DNA of 64,000 bases, taken from positions 2,046,001-2,110,000 of the forward strand of contig NZ_VFNL01000001.1 of NCBI RefSeq assembly GCF_006715565.1, written 5' to 3'. Below, piece after piece: positions 52,009 through 63,722 of this stretch; position 1 is the stretch's first letter, and the number at the start of each line of letters is the position of its first letter. This stretch comes from Microbacterium sp. SLBN-154 (lineage in GTDB: Bacteria > Actinomycetota > Actinomycetes > Actinomycetales > Microbacteriaceae). Under the pieces are notes generated by a model. That model did not search any database, was not told the origin of the DNA, and saw only the letters and a list, made by a program, of their open reading frames with translations. The position numbers were made by a program, and so were the translations under genes.

Positions 52009-52953
52009 ATGAATGCAGGCGGGCAGCGAAGGGCCTTCACCGTGGCCGACGCGCGGACGCGAGGGATGTCGCGCCGCCGCGTAGACCGAGCAGAGCTCGA
52101 AAGGCCGTTCCACGGAGTCCGGGCCGAACCCCGTGCGCACGATGAAGCGGCGCATCCGTTCGCGCGCCAGCGCGCCGCGATCATCGAGGCGGCGCTGCGG
52201 TTCAGCGTGCGGATGAACGACGGCGGCTGCTTCAGCCACACCACGGCGGCGCTCCTGTGGGATCTGCCGGTTCCGATTCTCTCCGACACGCGCGTTCATG
52301 TCAGCACGCCGGGGCGCGCACCTCGGGCTGCCGGCACCGTCGGGCATCAGGTCCGCCCCGACCTCGTCCGGATCGTGCGGCACCCGCTCTTCGGGGTCCC
52401 CGTGTCCGATCCGGCGACGACCTGGGCGATGCTCGCGCCCATGATCACCGCCTACGACCTGGTCGCGATCGGCGATGCGATCGTGCGATCTCCGCGTGTG
52501 GCCGGGCCCTTCGGGTATGTCATCCGCCCCGCCTTGGCGCACCACGACGAACTCCGTCGCGCCGTCACCATCGGCCGCCGGATCGGTGCCGAGGCGCTTC
52601 GTGCGGCGCTCGAGCGCATTCGTCCCGGGGTCGCGTCGCGCACAGAGACCTGGGCGCGGCTGCTGCTTGTCGACGCCGGCCTTCCCGAGCCGGTGACCGA
52701 TCATGACGTCTACGGCGCGGCGGGGGAGTTCCTCGGATGCGTCGACCTGGCGTACCCGGAGCTGCGGATCGCCATCGAGTACGAGGGCGACCAGCACCGG
52801 ACCGACGCCGCGCAGTGGCAGCGGGATCTGGAGAAGCACGAGCGGCTCACGGATGCGGGGTGGCGGGTCATCCGGGTCGCGCGCGATCAGCTGTTCCGAT
52901 ACCCGCTGCAGTACGTCGACCGCGTCCGCGTCGCGTTGAGCACGCGCCGCTGA
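52009..52953 (+). CDS. AbiEi-like N-terminus fused to DUF559 (Vsr-like endonuclease fold)
   Basis: Start placed at ATG 52009; an in-frame ATG at 51949 lies within repeat B and is less likely. The 314-residue product has a winged-helix-like N-terminus (FTVADARTRGMSRRRVDRAE, 'CFSHTTAALLWDLPVP') and a C-terminal DUF559 domain: 'CVDLAYPELRIAIEYEGDQH' then 'QWQRDLEKHERLTDAGWRVIRVARDQLF'. The Asp, Glu and His-Arg residues of that domain place it with PD-(D/E)XK/Vsr-like nucleases. No antitoxin or toxin partner is present. It is bracketed by palindromic repeats B and C. Function unknown. Confidence 0.8.
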   Translation: MNAGGQRRAFTVADARTRGMSRRRVDRAELERPFHGVRAEPRAHDEAAHPFARQRAAIIEAALRFSVRMNDGGCFSHTTAALLWDLPVPILSDTRVHVSTPGRAPRAAGTVGHQVRPDLVRIVRHPLFGVPVSDPATTWAMLAPMITAYDLVAIGDAIVRSPRVAGPFGYVIRPALAHHDELRRAVTIGRRIGAEALRAALERIRPGVASRTETWARLLLVDAGLPEPVTDHDVYGAAGEFLGCVDLAYPELRIAIEYEGDQHRTDAAQWQRDLEKHERLTDAGWRVIRVARDQLFRYPLQYVDRVRVALSTRR

Positions 52954-52994
52954 CGATCGGTCGTCCGCAGGCGTGCAGCACCTCGCATCCGCTC

Positions 52995-53054
52995 CTCGTT
53001 CGTCGCAGATGTACGCCAAAGGGCCGTTGGTGTGTGCATCTCCGACGGATGAAC
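52995..53054. repeat. Palindromic repeat copy C
   Basis: Arms 52995-53015 and 53032-53054, imperfectly complementary (loop 53016-53031), with the same core (TTCGTCGCAGATGTACG; ATCTCCGACGGATGAAC). It lies 41 bases after the DUF559 gene and could terminate its transcript. Confidence 0.8.
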
Positions 53055-53063
53055 GGGCTTGGG

Positions 53064-53137
53064 CGGGGGAGCGGCGGTCGGAGGCGGGCGGGGCGGCGGG
53101 AGTGAAGGAACGACGGCGGGAGCGGGGGAGCGGCGGT
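53064..53137 (+). repeat. G-rich direct repeat upstream of pyrR
   Basis: The 15-mer CGGGGGAGCGGCGGT occurs exactly at 53064-53078 and 53123-53137, within a strand-biased G-rich stretch with many runs of three or more G. It could form a G-quadruplex on the plus strand; this is a composition-based inference. Confidence 0.5.
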
Positions 53138-53168
53138 GGGGCGCGCGGGGGAACCGGGGCGGGTCCGG

Positions 53169-53174
53169 TAGGCT
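53169..53174 (+). promoter_or_regulatory. -10 element of the pyr operon promoter
   Basis: TAGGCT with transcription expected near 53181, leaving about 53 bases of leader before pyrR. Confidence 0.55.
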
Positions 53175-53200
53175 GAGGAGTGGTAACCGGCAACCTTTAA

Positions 53201-53220
53201 ATCCGTCCCGTGAGGCGGAG
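53201..53220 (+). promoter_or_regulatory. PyrR-binding RNA loop
   Basis: Loop TCCCGTGAGG (53206-53215) matches the PyrR consensus UCCNGNGAGG and is closed by TCCG/CGGA (53202-53205 with 53216-53219). It lies directly against the GAAGGGAG ribosome binding site of pyrR. This fits PyrR-dependent translational repression as known for Mycobacterium rather than Bacillus-style attenuation. Confidence 0.85.
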
Positions 53221-53233
53221 AAGGGAGCGGCGG

Positions 53234-53773
53234 ATGACCGTGCGCACCGTGCTGCACGACGCCGACATCACTCGGGCGTTGACTCGGATCTCCCACGAGA
53301 TCCTCGAGTCCAACAAGGGACCCGAGGGTCTGGTCATTCTGGGGATCCCCACGCGCGGCGTCCCCCTCGCAGAACGCATCGCCGCGTTCGTGACCGAGTT
53401 CGGCGGCGCCCGCGTCCCCGTCGGGGCGCTGGATGTCACGATGTACCGCGACGACCTCCACCGTCATCCGACGAGGGCGCCCCGCCCCACCCAGATCCCG
53501 CCGGGCGGGATCGACGGGGCCGTGGTCGTGCTGGTGGACGACGTGCTCTTCTCGGGCCGGAGCATCCGTGCAGCCCTCGACGCCCTCCAGGACATCGGTC
53601 GGCCCGCCGCCGTGCGATTGGCGACCCTCGTCGATCGGGGGCATCGCGAGTTGCCGATCCGCCCCGACTTCGTCGGCAAGAACCTCCCGAGCGCCCGTGA
53701 GGAGCGGGTCAACGTGCGCCTCCGCGAGATCGACGGCGAGGATTCGGTCTCGATCGAGGGGAGCGGAGCATGA
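53234..53773 (+). CDS. pyrR: Pyrimidine operon regulator / uracil phosphoribosyltransferase
   Basis: Start at ATG 53234, six bases after GAAGGGAG; an in-frame upstream codon at 53210 falls inside the PyrR loop. The 179-residue protein has the PRPP loop '[22 protein letters not shown]', '[19 protein letters not shown]'-like '[19 protein letters not shown]', and '[14 protein letters not shown]'. It senses UMP/PRPP and represses this operon by binding the loop upstream. Confidence 0.97.
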   Translation: MTVRTVLHDADITRALTRISHEILESNKGPEGLVILGIPTRGVPLAERIAAFVTEFGGARVPVGALDVTMYRDDLHRHPTRAPRPTQIPPGGIDGAVVVLVDDVLFSGRSIRAALDALQDIGRPAAVRLATLVDRGHRELPIRPDFVGKNLPSAREERVNVRLREIDGEDSVSIEGSGA

Positions 53774-54735
53774 GACATCTGCTGGACACCAAGACCCTCG
53801 ACCGGCAGGCCGCGATCGGCATCCTCGACGTCGCCGAGGACATGGCCGACACCCAGAACCGCGAGGTCAAAAAACTTCCGACGCTGCGCGGCAAGACGGT
53901 GGTGAACCTCTTCTTCGAAGACTCGACCCGCACCCGCATCTCCTTCGAAGCGGCGGCCAAGCGCCTGTCGGCCGACGTCATCAACTTCTCCGCCAAGGGC
54001 TCGAGCGTGTCGAAGGGCGAGTCTCTGCAGGACACCGCTCAGACACTGCAGGCGATGGGCGCCGACGCGGTCGTCATCCGCCACGGCGCCTCGGGCGCCC
54101 CGCGCACGCTCGCCACGAGCGGGTGGATCACCGCGGGAGTGGTCAACGCCGGTGACGGCACCCACGAGCACCCCACCCAGGCGCTCCTCGACGCGTTCAC
54201 GATCCGCAAGCGCCGCTTCGGCGATGGCAGTCGCGGCCGCGGTCTCGACGGCATCCGCGTGACGATCGTCGGCGACATCCTCCATTCCCGGGTCGCCCGC
54301 TCCAATGTGTGGCTGCTCACCGCGCTCGGTGCCGACATCACCCTCGTCGCTCCGCCGACGCTCATCCCGCAGGATGTCTCGGACTGGCCGGTCACGGTGC
54401 AGTACGACCTCGACCGGGCGATCGCCGACGGCCCGGACGCGGTGATGATGCTGCGGATCCAGCTCGAGCGCATGCGCGCGGCCTACTTCCCCACCGAGCG
54501 GGAGTACGCCCGGGTCTGGGGCCTGTCACGGCAACGGGTCTCGGCCCTTCCGACCGATACGATGGTCTTGCACCCCGGCCCGATGAACAGAGGGCTGGAG
54601 ATCGCCCCCGAAGCCGCGGATTCCGAGCGATCGACGGTGCTCGAGCAGGTGACCAACGGTGTGTCCGTGCGGATGGCCGTGCTGTATCTCCTGCTGGCCG
54701 GCGAGCGCGACGACGAGAGAGAGGACGGACGATGA
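53770..54735 (+). CDS. pyrB: Aspartate carbamoyltransferase catalytic subunit
   Basis: A 321-residue enzyme overlapping pyrR by four bases. It shows the carbamoyl phosphate motif '[20 protein letters not shown]', '[16 protein letters not shown]', '[12 protein letters not shown]' and '[20 protein letters not shown]'. There is no PyrI regulatory chain. It condenses aspartate with carbamoyl phosphate. Confidence 0.98.
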   Translation: MRHLLDTKTLDRQAAIGILDVAEDMADTQNREVKKLPTLRGKTVVNLFFEDSTRTRISFEAAAKRLSADVINFSAKGSSVSKGESLQDTAQTLQAMGADAVVIRHGASGAPRTLATSGWITAGVVNAGDGTHEHPTQALLDAFTIRKRRFGDGSRGRGLDGIRVTIVGDILHSRVARSNVWLLTALGADITLVAPPTLIPQDVSDWPVTVQYDLDRAIADGPDAVMMLRIQLERMRAAYFPTEREYARVWGLSRQRVSALPTDTMVLHPGPMNRGLEIAPEAADSERSTVLEQVTNGVSVRMAVLYLLLAGERDDEREDGR

Positions 54736-56063
54736 GCGCCCCTCACCCCGTCAGCCCGGCCCCCCTCCTCATCCGCGACGCTGCGCCGCTCGCCGGAGCT
54801 CGTGTGGACATCCTCATCGAGGGCGGTGTGATCGCCGAGATCGGCCCTGGCCTCAGCCGGGCGGGTGCCACGGTGATCGACGCCGACGGGCTGATCGCCC
54901 TCCCGGGCCTGGTCGACCTCCACACCCACCTGCGTGAGCCCGGATTCGAGCACGCCGAGACGATTCTGACCGGCTCGCGTGCGGCGGCGGCCGGCGGCTA
55001 CACCACGGTGTTCGCGATGCCGAACACCTCGCCCGTGGCCGACACCGCGGGCGTGGTCGAGCAGGAGCTCGCGCTCGGTGAGGCCGCCGGGTACGTCACG
55101 GTGCAGCCGATCGGCGCCGTCACGGTCGGGCAGCGCGGTGAGAGCCTCGCCGAGCTCGGCGCCATGGCGCACTCCCGAGCGCGCGTCCGTGTGTTCAGCG
55201 ACGACGGGTTCTGCGTGTGGGATCCGCTGATCATGCGCCGGGCGCTCGAATACGTCAAGGCGTTCGACGGCGTCATCGCCCAGCACGCGCAGGACCCACG
55301 GCTCACCGAGGGCGCGCAGATGAACGAGGGCGCCGTTTCGGCAGAACTCGGCCTCGCGGGCTGGCCCGCGGTCGCGGAGGAGTCGATCATCGCCCGCGAC
55401 GTTCTCCTGGCCGAGCACGTCGGCTCGCGCCTGCACGTCTGCCACCTCTCCACCGCCGGGTCGGTCGACATCATCCGGTGGGCAAAGCGCCGCGGGGTGG
55501 CCGTGACGGCCGAGGTCACCCCGCACCACCTGCTGCTGACCGACGAGCTCGTCCGCGGGTACGACGCCCGGTTCAAGGTCAACCCGCCGCTCCGCCGTGA
55601 CGAAGACGTGCGCGCCGTGCGGGAAGGCCTTGCGGACGGCACGATCGACATCGTGGCCACTGATCACGCCCCGCATCCCGCCGAGGCGAAGGCGTGCGAA
55701 TGGCAGGCTGCCGCCAATGGAATGGTCGGACTCGAGAGCGCGCTGCGGGTCGTGCACGAGGCGATGGTCGACACCGGGATGCTGGGATGGAGCGACGTCG
55801 CCCGGGTGATGTCGGAGGCGCCGGCCCGCATCGGCCGCCTCGCCGGCGCGGGCACGCCGCTCGCCGCCGGACAGCCGGCGTCGCTGACCCTCTACGACCC
55901 GGCCGCGCCGCGCCCGTTCACCGCGGCCGACCTGCGCGGTCGGAGCGAGAACTCGCCGTACCTCGGCCGCGCCCTTCCGGGAGAGGTCCGCTGGACGTTC
56001 CACCGCGGGGTGGTCACCGTCGCCGACGGAGCCGTGCTCGATAAGCCCGGGGTGCACTCGTGA
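54732..56063 (+). CDS. pyrC: Dihydroorotase
   Basis: Start at ATG 54732, overlapping pyrB by four bases; the frame is open further upstream inside pyrB. The 443-residue type I enzyme has '[20 protein letters not shown]' with the HxH metal ligands, '[11 protein letters not shown]', '[15 protein letters not shown]', '[11 protein letters not shown]' and '[15 protein letters not shown]'. It closes carbamoyl aspartate into dihydroorotate. Confidence 0.97.
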   Translation: MSAPHPVSPAPLLIRDAAPLAGARVDILIEGGVIAEIGPGLSRAGATVIDADGLIALPGLVDLHTHLREPGFEHAETILTGSRAAAAGGYTTVFAMPNTSPVADTAGVVEQELALGEAAGYVTVQPIGAVTVGQRGESLAELGAMAHSRARVRVFSDDGFCVWDPLIMRRALEYVKAFDGVIAQHAQDPRLTEGAQMNEGAVSAELGLAGWPAVAEESIIARDVLLAEHVGSRLHVCHLSTAGSVDIIRWAKRRGVAVTAEVTPHHLLLTDELVRGYDARFKVNPPLRRDEDVRAVREGLADGTIDIVATDHAPHPAEAKACEWQAAANGMVGLESALRVVHEAMVDTGMLGWSDVARVMSEAPARIGRLAGAGTPLAAGQPASLTLYDPAAPRPFTAADLRGRSENSPYLGRALPGEVRWTFHRGVVTVADGAVLDKPGVHS

Positions 56064-56563
56064 CCCGCGAGGGTGCACTCATCGTCACCCTGATCGGGGT
56101 CGGCGCTGTCCTTCTCCTTCTCGTCTGGGCCTGGCGCCGACGATCGCGTCGTGATGCGGGGCTGGCCGCGCCGGTGGGGACACCACCCGAGACCGCGGCC
56201 GAGCTCGCGCGCTTCGGTGTGCTCTACGTCGCCACCACGCGCCACGACGAACCGCTGGAGCGTCTCGCGATCCGCCACCTGGGCTTCCGCGCCCGCGGCG
56301 AGGTCACCGTCACCGACGGCGGCGTCGCGCTCGACCTCGACGGCGCCCCCCGGCTCTTCCTCGCCACCGCCCGCCTCGCCGCCGTCGACCAGGCCACCGT
56401 CGCCATCGACCGTGTCGTCGAGTCGGGCGGCCTCACCCGCCTCGTCTGGCGGCTCGACGACGGCACGCCCGTCGATTCCTACTTCCGGCCGCAGGAAGCC
56501 TCCGCACAGGCCCTTGCGACCGCCATCCGACCCCTCGTTCCCCCGACTGGAGACGACACATGA
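56060..56563 (+). CDS. Membrane-anchored protein with PH-like domain, pyr operon
   Basis: A 167-residue protein starting at GTG 56060 (GTGA overlap with pyrC). One N-terminal membrane segment (about residues 6-25) is followed by a basic patch (WRRRSRRD) and a beta-rich cytosolic domain of the PH-like group seen in actinobacterial pyr operons. It has conserved '[22 protein letters not shown]' and '[18 protein letters not shown]'. Function unknown; it is coupled to carA on the other side. Confidence 0.8.
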   Translation: MTREGALIVTLIGVGAVLLLLVWAWRRRSRRDAGLAAPVGTPPETAAELARFGVLYVATTRHDEPLERLAIRHLGFRARGEVTVTDGGVALDLDGAPRLFLATARLAAVDQATVAIDRVVESGGLTRLVWRLDDGTPVDSYFRPQEASAQALATAIRPLVPPTGDDT

Positions 56564-57755
56564 CCCGGCTCCCCACCGCAGGACTTCTCACGACCGATCC
56601 CGCCGTCCTCGTCCTGGAGGACGGCACCCGTCACACCGGGCGGGCGTACGGCGCGCGGGGGACGACCCTCGGCGAGGTCGTCTTCTCCACCGGCATGACC
56701 GGCTACCAGGAGACCCTGACCGACCCGTCGTACGCCGGCCAGATCGTGCTGCAGACCGCCCCGCACATCGGCAACACGGGCATGAACTCCGAAGATGTCG
56801 AGTCGCGCCGCATCTGGGTGTCCGGCTACATCGTCCGCGACCCCGCGCGCGTGGTGTCGAACTGGCGCTCCGAGCAGTCGCTCGACGACGCCCTGGCCGC
56901 TGACGGGATCGTCGGCATCAGCGGGATCGACACGCGGGCCGTCACCCGGCACATCCGCTCCGCCGGCAGCATGCGCGGGGGGATCTTCTCGGGCGAGGCC
57001 GCCGGCTGGGACGCCGAGGAACAGCTCCGCGTGGTGCAGGAGGCTCCGGAGATGACGGGGCAGAACCTCTCCTCGACGGTCTCGGTGACGGCCACGGAGG
57101 TCACACCCGCGCGCGGCGAGCGCCTCGGCAACCTTGCGGTGCTCGACCTCGGCGTCAAGCAAGCCACGATCGAGAATCTCGCCGATCGGGGTTTCGACGT
57201 GCATGTCCTGCCGCAGAACGCCACGATCGACGACATCCGCGCCATCGACCCCGTCGCGGTGTTCTACTCCAACGGACCCGGCGACCCGGCCGCGTCGGCC
57301 GATCATGTCGAGCTGCTGCGCGCTGTGCTCGATGACCGCCTTCCCTTCTTCGGCATCTGCTTCGGCAATCAGCTGCTCGGCCGCGCCCTCGGTCTCGGCA
57401 CCTACAAGCTGCCCTTCGGCCACCGCGGCATCAATCAGCCGGTGCTCGACAAGGTCACCGGACGGGTGGAGATCACCGCCCACAACCACGGCTTCGCCGT
57501 CGACGCGCCGCTGGACGGGTCGTTCGAGAGCCCGCAGGGGTACGGGCGCGTCGAGGTGAGCCACATCGGTTTGAACGACAACGTCGTCGAGGGGCTTCGA
57601 GCCCTCGACATCCCTGCCTTCTCGGTTCAGTACCACCCCGAGGCGGCGGCTGGTCCGCACGACGCCAACTATCTGTTCGACCGGTTCCGCGACATGGTGC
57701 GTGCGCATCGTGACGCCCGCTCCGGCAACGGTGACACCCAGGAGAGCAACGACTG

Positions 57756-57756
<1 letters not shown>
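56560..57756 (+). CDS. carA: Carbamoyl-phosphate synthase small (glutaminase) subunit
   Basis: A 398-residue amidotransferase overlapping the previous gene by four bases. N-terminal domain '[20 protein letters not shown]'; glutaminase domain with nucleophile Cys in '[17 protein letters not shown]', '[12 protein letters not shown]', and His-Glu in '[19 protein letters not shown]'. It supplies ammonia to CarB. Confidence 0.98.
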
Positions 57757-61039
<3,283 letters not shown>

Positions 61040-61043
<4 letters not shown>

Positions 61044-61897
61044 CCGGTTTCGCCGAACGGCTGCGCGCAGCCCTCGACACCCACGGGCCCCTCTGCGTCG
61101 GGATCGACCCCCACGCGCACCTCCTCGCCGAGTGGGGCCTCGATGACACCGCCGCCGGGGTTCGCGACTTCGGGCTGCGGACAGTCGACGCGGCGGCTGG
61201 ACGCGTCGGCGTGGTGAAGCCCCAGGTGGCCTTCTTCGAGAGGTTCGGGGCTGCCGGCTTCGCCGCGCTGGAGGAGACGCTCGCCGCCGCACGTGCGGCG
61301 GGGCTCATCGTCATCGCCGACGCCAAGCGGGGCGACATCGGCAGCACGATGGCCGCGTATGCGGCCGCGTGGCTGAACCCCGGCTCACCATTGGAAGCCG
61401 ACGCGCTCACCGTCAGTCCCTACCTCGGACCCGATTCGCTCCGCGAGACCCTCACCGGCGCTGTCCGCGCGGGCAAGGGCGTTTTCGTCCTGGCCGGCAC
61501 CAGCAACCCCGAAGCGACGTCGTTGCAGACCGCGCACCCCGTGGATGTGGCGGCGGAGGAGGGCCAGACCGTCGCCGCGCGGGTCGCCCGCGATGTCACG
61601 TGGGTGAACGGCTCGGCAGCCTTCACCGGCGACCTCGGTCCGATCGGACTCGTGGTCGGTGCGACGGTGGACCGGTGGGAACTCGGGCTCACCGACGACC
61701 TGCTCCGCGGTGCGCCGATCCTCGCGCCCGGTTTCGGAGCCCAGGGCGCCGAGCCCGCCGACCTGCCGCGCCTGTTCGGGGCGCTCTCGCGCAACGTCCT
61801 GGCCAGCGAGAGCCGCAGCATCCTCTCCGCCGGACCGACGAATCTCGCCGCTCGGATTGACGAGCGGCAGGCTCTGTACCGGGAGGGACAGTCGTGA
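61040..61897 (+). CDS. pyrF: Orotidine 5'-phosphate decarboxylase (type 2)
   Basis: A 285-residue barrel overlapping carB by four bases. It carries the actinobacterial type 2 signature '[21 protein letters not shown]' with the catalytic Lys-Asp, '[17 protein letters not shown]', and '[17 protein letters not shown]'. It makes UMP. pyrD and pyrE are not in the window. Confidence 0.97.
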
Positions 61898-62793
61898 CAT
61901 CGTCCCGTCGCCCGCCCGAGGTCGACCGCCGCGCCGCATCGGAGCGGGCGGTTGCGGCGCGACGCGGCCGCGCTGCGCTCAAGCGCGACCTGGCCACCCG
62001 CGTCATCTCACCCCAGGAGCTCACCCGGCGTGCCTTCGCCGCTCCGGATTCGCCCGCCGGGACGTTGCGCGTCACCGAGTTCCTCACCGCGCTGCCGGCG
62101 ATCGGGGAGGGCAAGCGCGACCGCATCCTCGAATCCCTCGCCATCTCGCCGGTCAAGCGACTCGGCGGGCTCGGCGCCCGCCAGCGCCGCGCACTGACGG
62201 CCTTCCTCGACGAGCGGTGGCCCGAGCCCGAGCCGCGAACGGGCCGGAGTCGTCTGATCGTGCTGGCCGGCCCGACCGCGGTGGGGAAGGGCACGGTCGC
62301 GACGCACATCAAGACGCATCACCCCGAGATCCTGCTGTCCGTCTCCGCGACGACGCGTGCACCGCGACCGGGGGAGCGCGACGGCGAGCACTACTACTTC
62401 GTCGACGACGGCGAGTTCGACAGACTCATCGCCGAAGGCCAGCTCCTCGAGTGGGCCACGGTCCACAACTCCCACAGGTACGGCACCCCCCGCCGGCCGA
62501 TCGAGGAGGCGCTGGCGGCGGGCCGCACCGTCCTGCTCGAGATCGACCTCCAGGGCGCGCGGCAGGTCCGGGCGGCGGAGCCGTCGGCGACGCTCGTCTT
62601 CCTCCTGCCCCCCAGCTGGGACGAACTGGTGAACCGACTCGTGGGGCGCGGCACCGAGGATGCCGAGGAGCGGGCCCGACGCCTGCGCACCGCGCGGGTG
62701 GAGCTCGCGGCCCAGCCGGAGTTCGACTACCGCGTGGTCAACGACGACGTCGCCCGGGCGGCGTCCGAAGTCGTTTCGCTCGCCGCGCACTGA
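61894..62793 (+). CDS. gmk: Fusion of actinobacterial integration host factor (mIHF) with guanylate kinase
   Basis: A 299-residue protein starting at GTG 61894 (GTGA overlap with pyrF). Residues 1-110 match the mIHF family: 'RRAASERAVAARRGRAALKR', 'LRVTEFLTALPAIGEGKRDRI', and 'SPVKRLGGLGARQRRAL'. Residues about 120-299 are a complete guanylate kinase: P-loop 'VLAGPTAVGKGTVATHI' (126-133), GMP-site 'SVSATTRAPRPGERDGEHYYF', 'LLEIDLQGARQVR' and the lid 'RLVGRGTEDAEERARRL'. In mycobacteria mIHF and gmk are separate neighbouring genes. GMP phosphorylation is secure; DNA binding by the N-terminus is inferred. Confidence 0.93.
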   Translation: MTSSRRPPEVDRRAASERAVAARRGRAALKRDLATRVISPQELTRRAFAAPDSPAGTLRVTEFLTALPAIGEGKRDRILESLAISPVKRLGGLGARQRRALTAFLDERWPEPEPRTGRSRLIVLAGPTAVGKGTVATHIKTHHPEILLSVSATTRAPRPGERDGEHYYFVDDGEFDRLIAEGQLLEWATVHNSHRYGTPRRPIEEALAAGRTVLLEIDLQGARQVRAAEPSATLVFLLPPSWDELVNRLVGRGTEDAEERARRLRTARVELAAQPEFDYRVVNDDVARAASEVVSLAAH

Positions 62794-62806
62794 CTTCGCG
62801 CACCCC

Positions 62807-62827
62807 GACGTTTCAGAACGTTACGTC
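62807..62827. promoter_or_regulatory. Inverted repeat upstream of the sulfonate/nitrate-type ABC importer
   Basis: GACGT, eleven bases containing AACGTT, then ACGTC, 41 bases before the ABC transporter start. Possible operator. A CAGTCT sequence six bases before the ATG could be a weak leaderless -10. Confidence 0.3.
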
Positions 62828-62867
62828 CGAGATGTCGTGAGGGCGTCGTGGTCGGCAGTCTGTACGC

Positions 62868-63722
62868 ATGCCCACCCCGATCTCCCGCGTCATCGACGTG
62901 CCCACCGCCGGCCGAGGCCGCGGTGCGGTGCGTGTCGCCGGAGTGTCGCGGACCTTTCCGACGCCCGTGCCGCTGCCGGTCCTGCGCGGAGTCGACCTGA
63001 CTCTCGCGCCCGGTGAGATCGTGGCCGTCGTGGGGCCTTCCGGGTGCGGCAAGTCGACGCTCCTGCGCCTCCTCGCGGGGCTGGACGCCCCGACGTCCGG
63101 GGTGATCGAGCTCGACGACGCCCCCGTCCGCGACACCGACGAGCGCACCGCCGTGGCGTTCCAGGAACCGCGCCTCCTGCCGTGGCGCACGATCGCCGAC
63201 AACGTCGCCCTGGGACTGTCCCGGGGGATCCGCGGGACGGAGCGCCGCGACCGCGTCGCCGAGCTCCTCGACCTCGTCGGTCTCGGCCACGCCGCCGAGC
63301 GTCGCCCGCGCGAAGTCTCCGGCGGCATGGCCCAGCGCACCTCCCTCGCCCGGGCGCTGGCCCGGGGCCCGGAGGTCCTGCTGCTCGATGAGCCCTTCGG
63401 CGCCCTCGACGCCCTCACCCGCCTGCGCATGCAGGACCTGCTGCTGCAGATCCACGCCGCACGGCCCACCACCGTCCTCCTCGTCACGCACGATGTCGAG
63501 GAGGCGCTGTACCTGGCCGATCGCGTGCTCCTGCTGCGGTCGCTCGGCGACGACACCGCGGCGTCCTCGATCGCCCGCATCGTCGAGGTGCCGGGGTCAC
63601 GTCCGCGCGACCGCGCCGCCCACGAGTTCACCACCCTGCGCGCCGAGCTCCTCGAAGGACTCGGCGTCGACACCCACCACAGCACACCCGACACCCGCAC
63701 CCCTGCCGAGGAGACCCGATGA
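62868..63722 (+). CDS. ABC transporter ATP-binding protein (nitrate/sulfonate/taurine type)
   Basis: A 284-residue ATPase with Walker A 'VGPSGCGKSTLLRLLAGLD', Q-loop 'VAFQEPRLLPWRTI', signature 'VSGGMAQRTSLARAL', Walker B 'EVLLLDEPFGALDAL' and switch His in 'LLVTHDVEEALYL'. The Q-loop 'QEPRLLPW' and length fit the SsuB/TauB/NrtD group. It starts a new operon after gmk and overlaps the binding-protein gene by four bases; the permease must lie beyond the window. Confidence 0.92.
   Translation: MPTPISRVIDVPTAGRGRGAVRVAGVSRTFPTPVPLPVLRGVDLTLAPGEIVAVVGPSGCGKSTLLRLLAGLDAPTSGVIELDDAPVRDTDERTAVAFQEPRLLPWRTIADNVALGLSRGIRGTERRDRVAELLDLVGLGHAAERRPREVSGGMAQRTSLARALARGPEVLLLDEPFGALDALTRLRMQDLLLQIHAARPTTVLLVTHDVEEALYLADRVLLLRSLGDDTAASSIARIVEVPGSRPRDRAAHEFTTLRAELLEGLGVDTHHSTPDTRTPAEETR

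Noticed and set aside
51570..53060. Insertion sequence around the DUF559 gene
   Set aside because: No transposase motif (DDE, HUH or serine/tyrosine recombinase) and no obvious target-site duplication flank the repeats.
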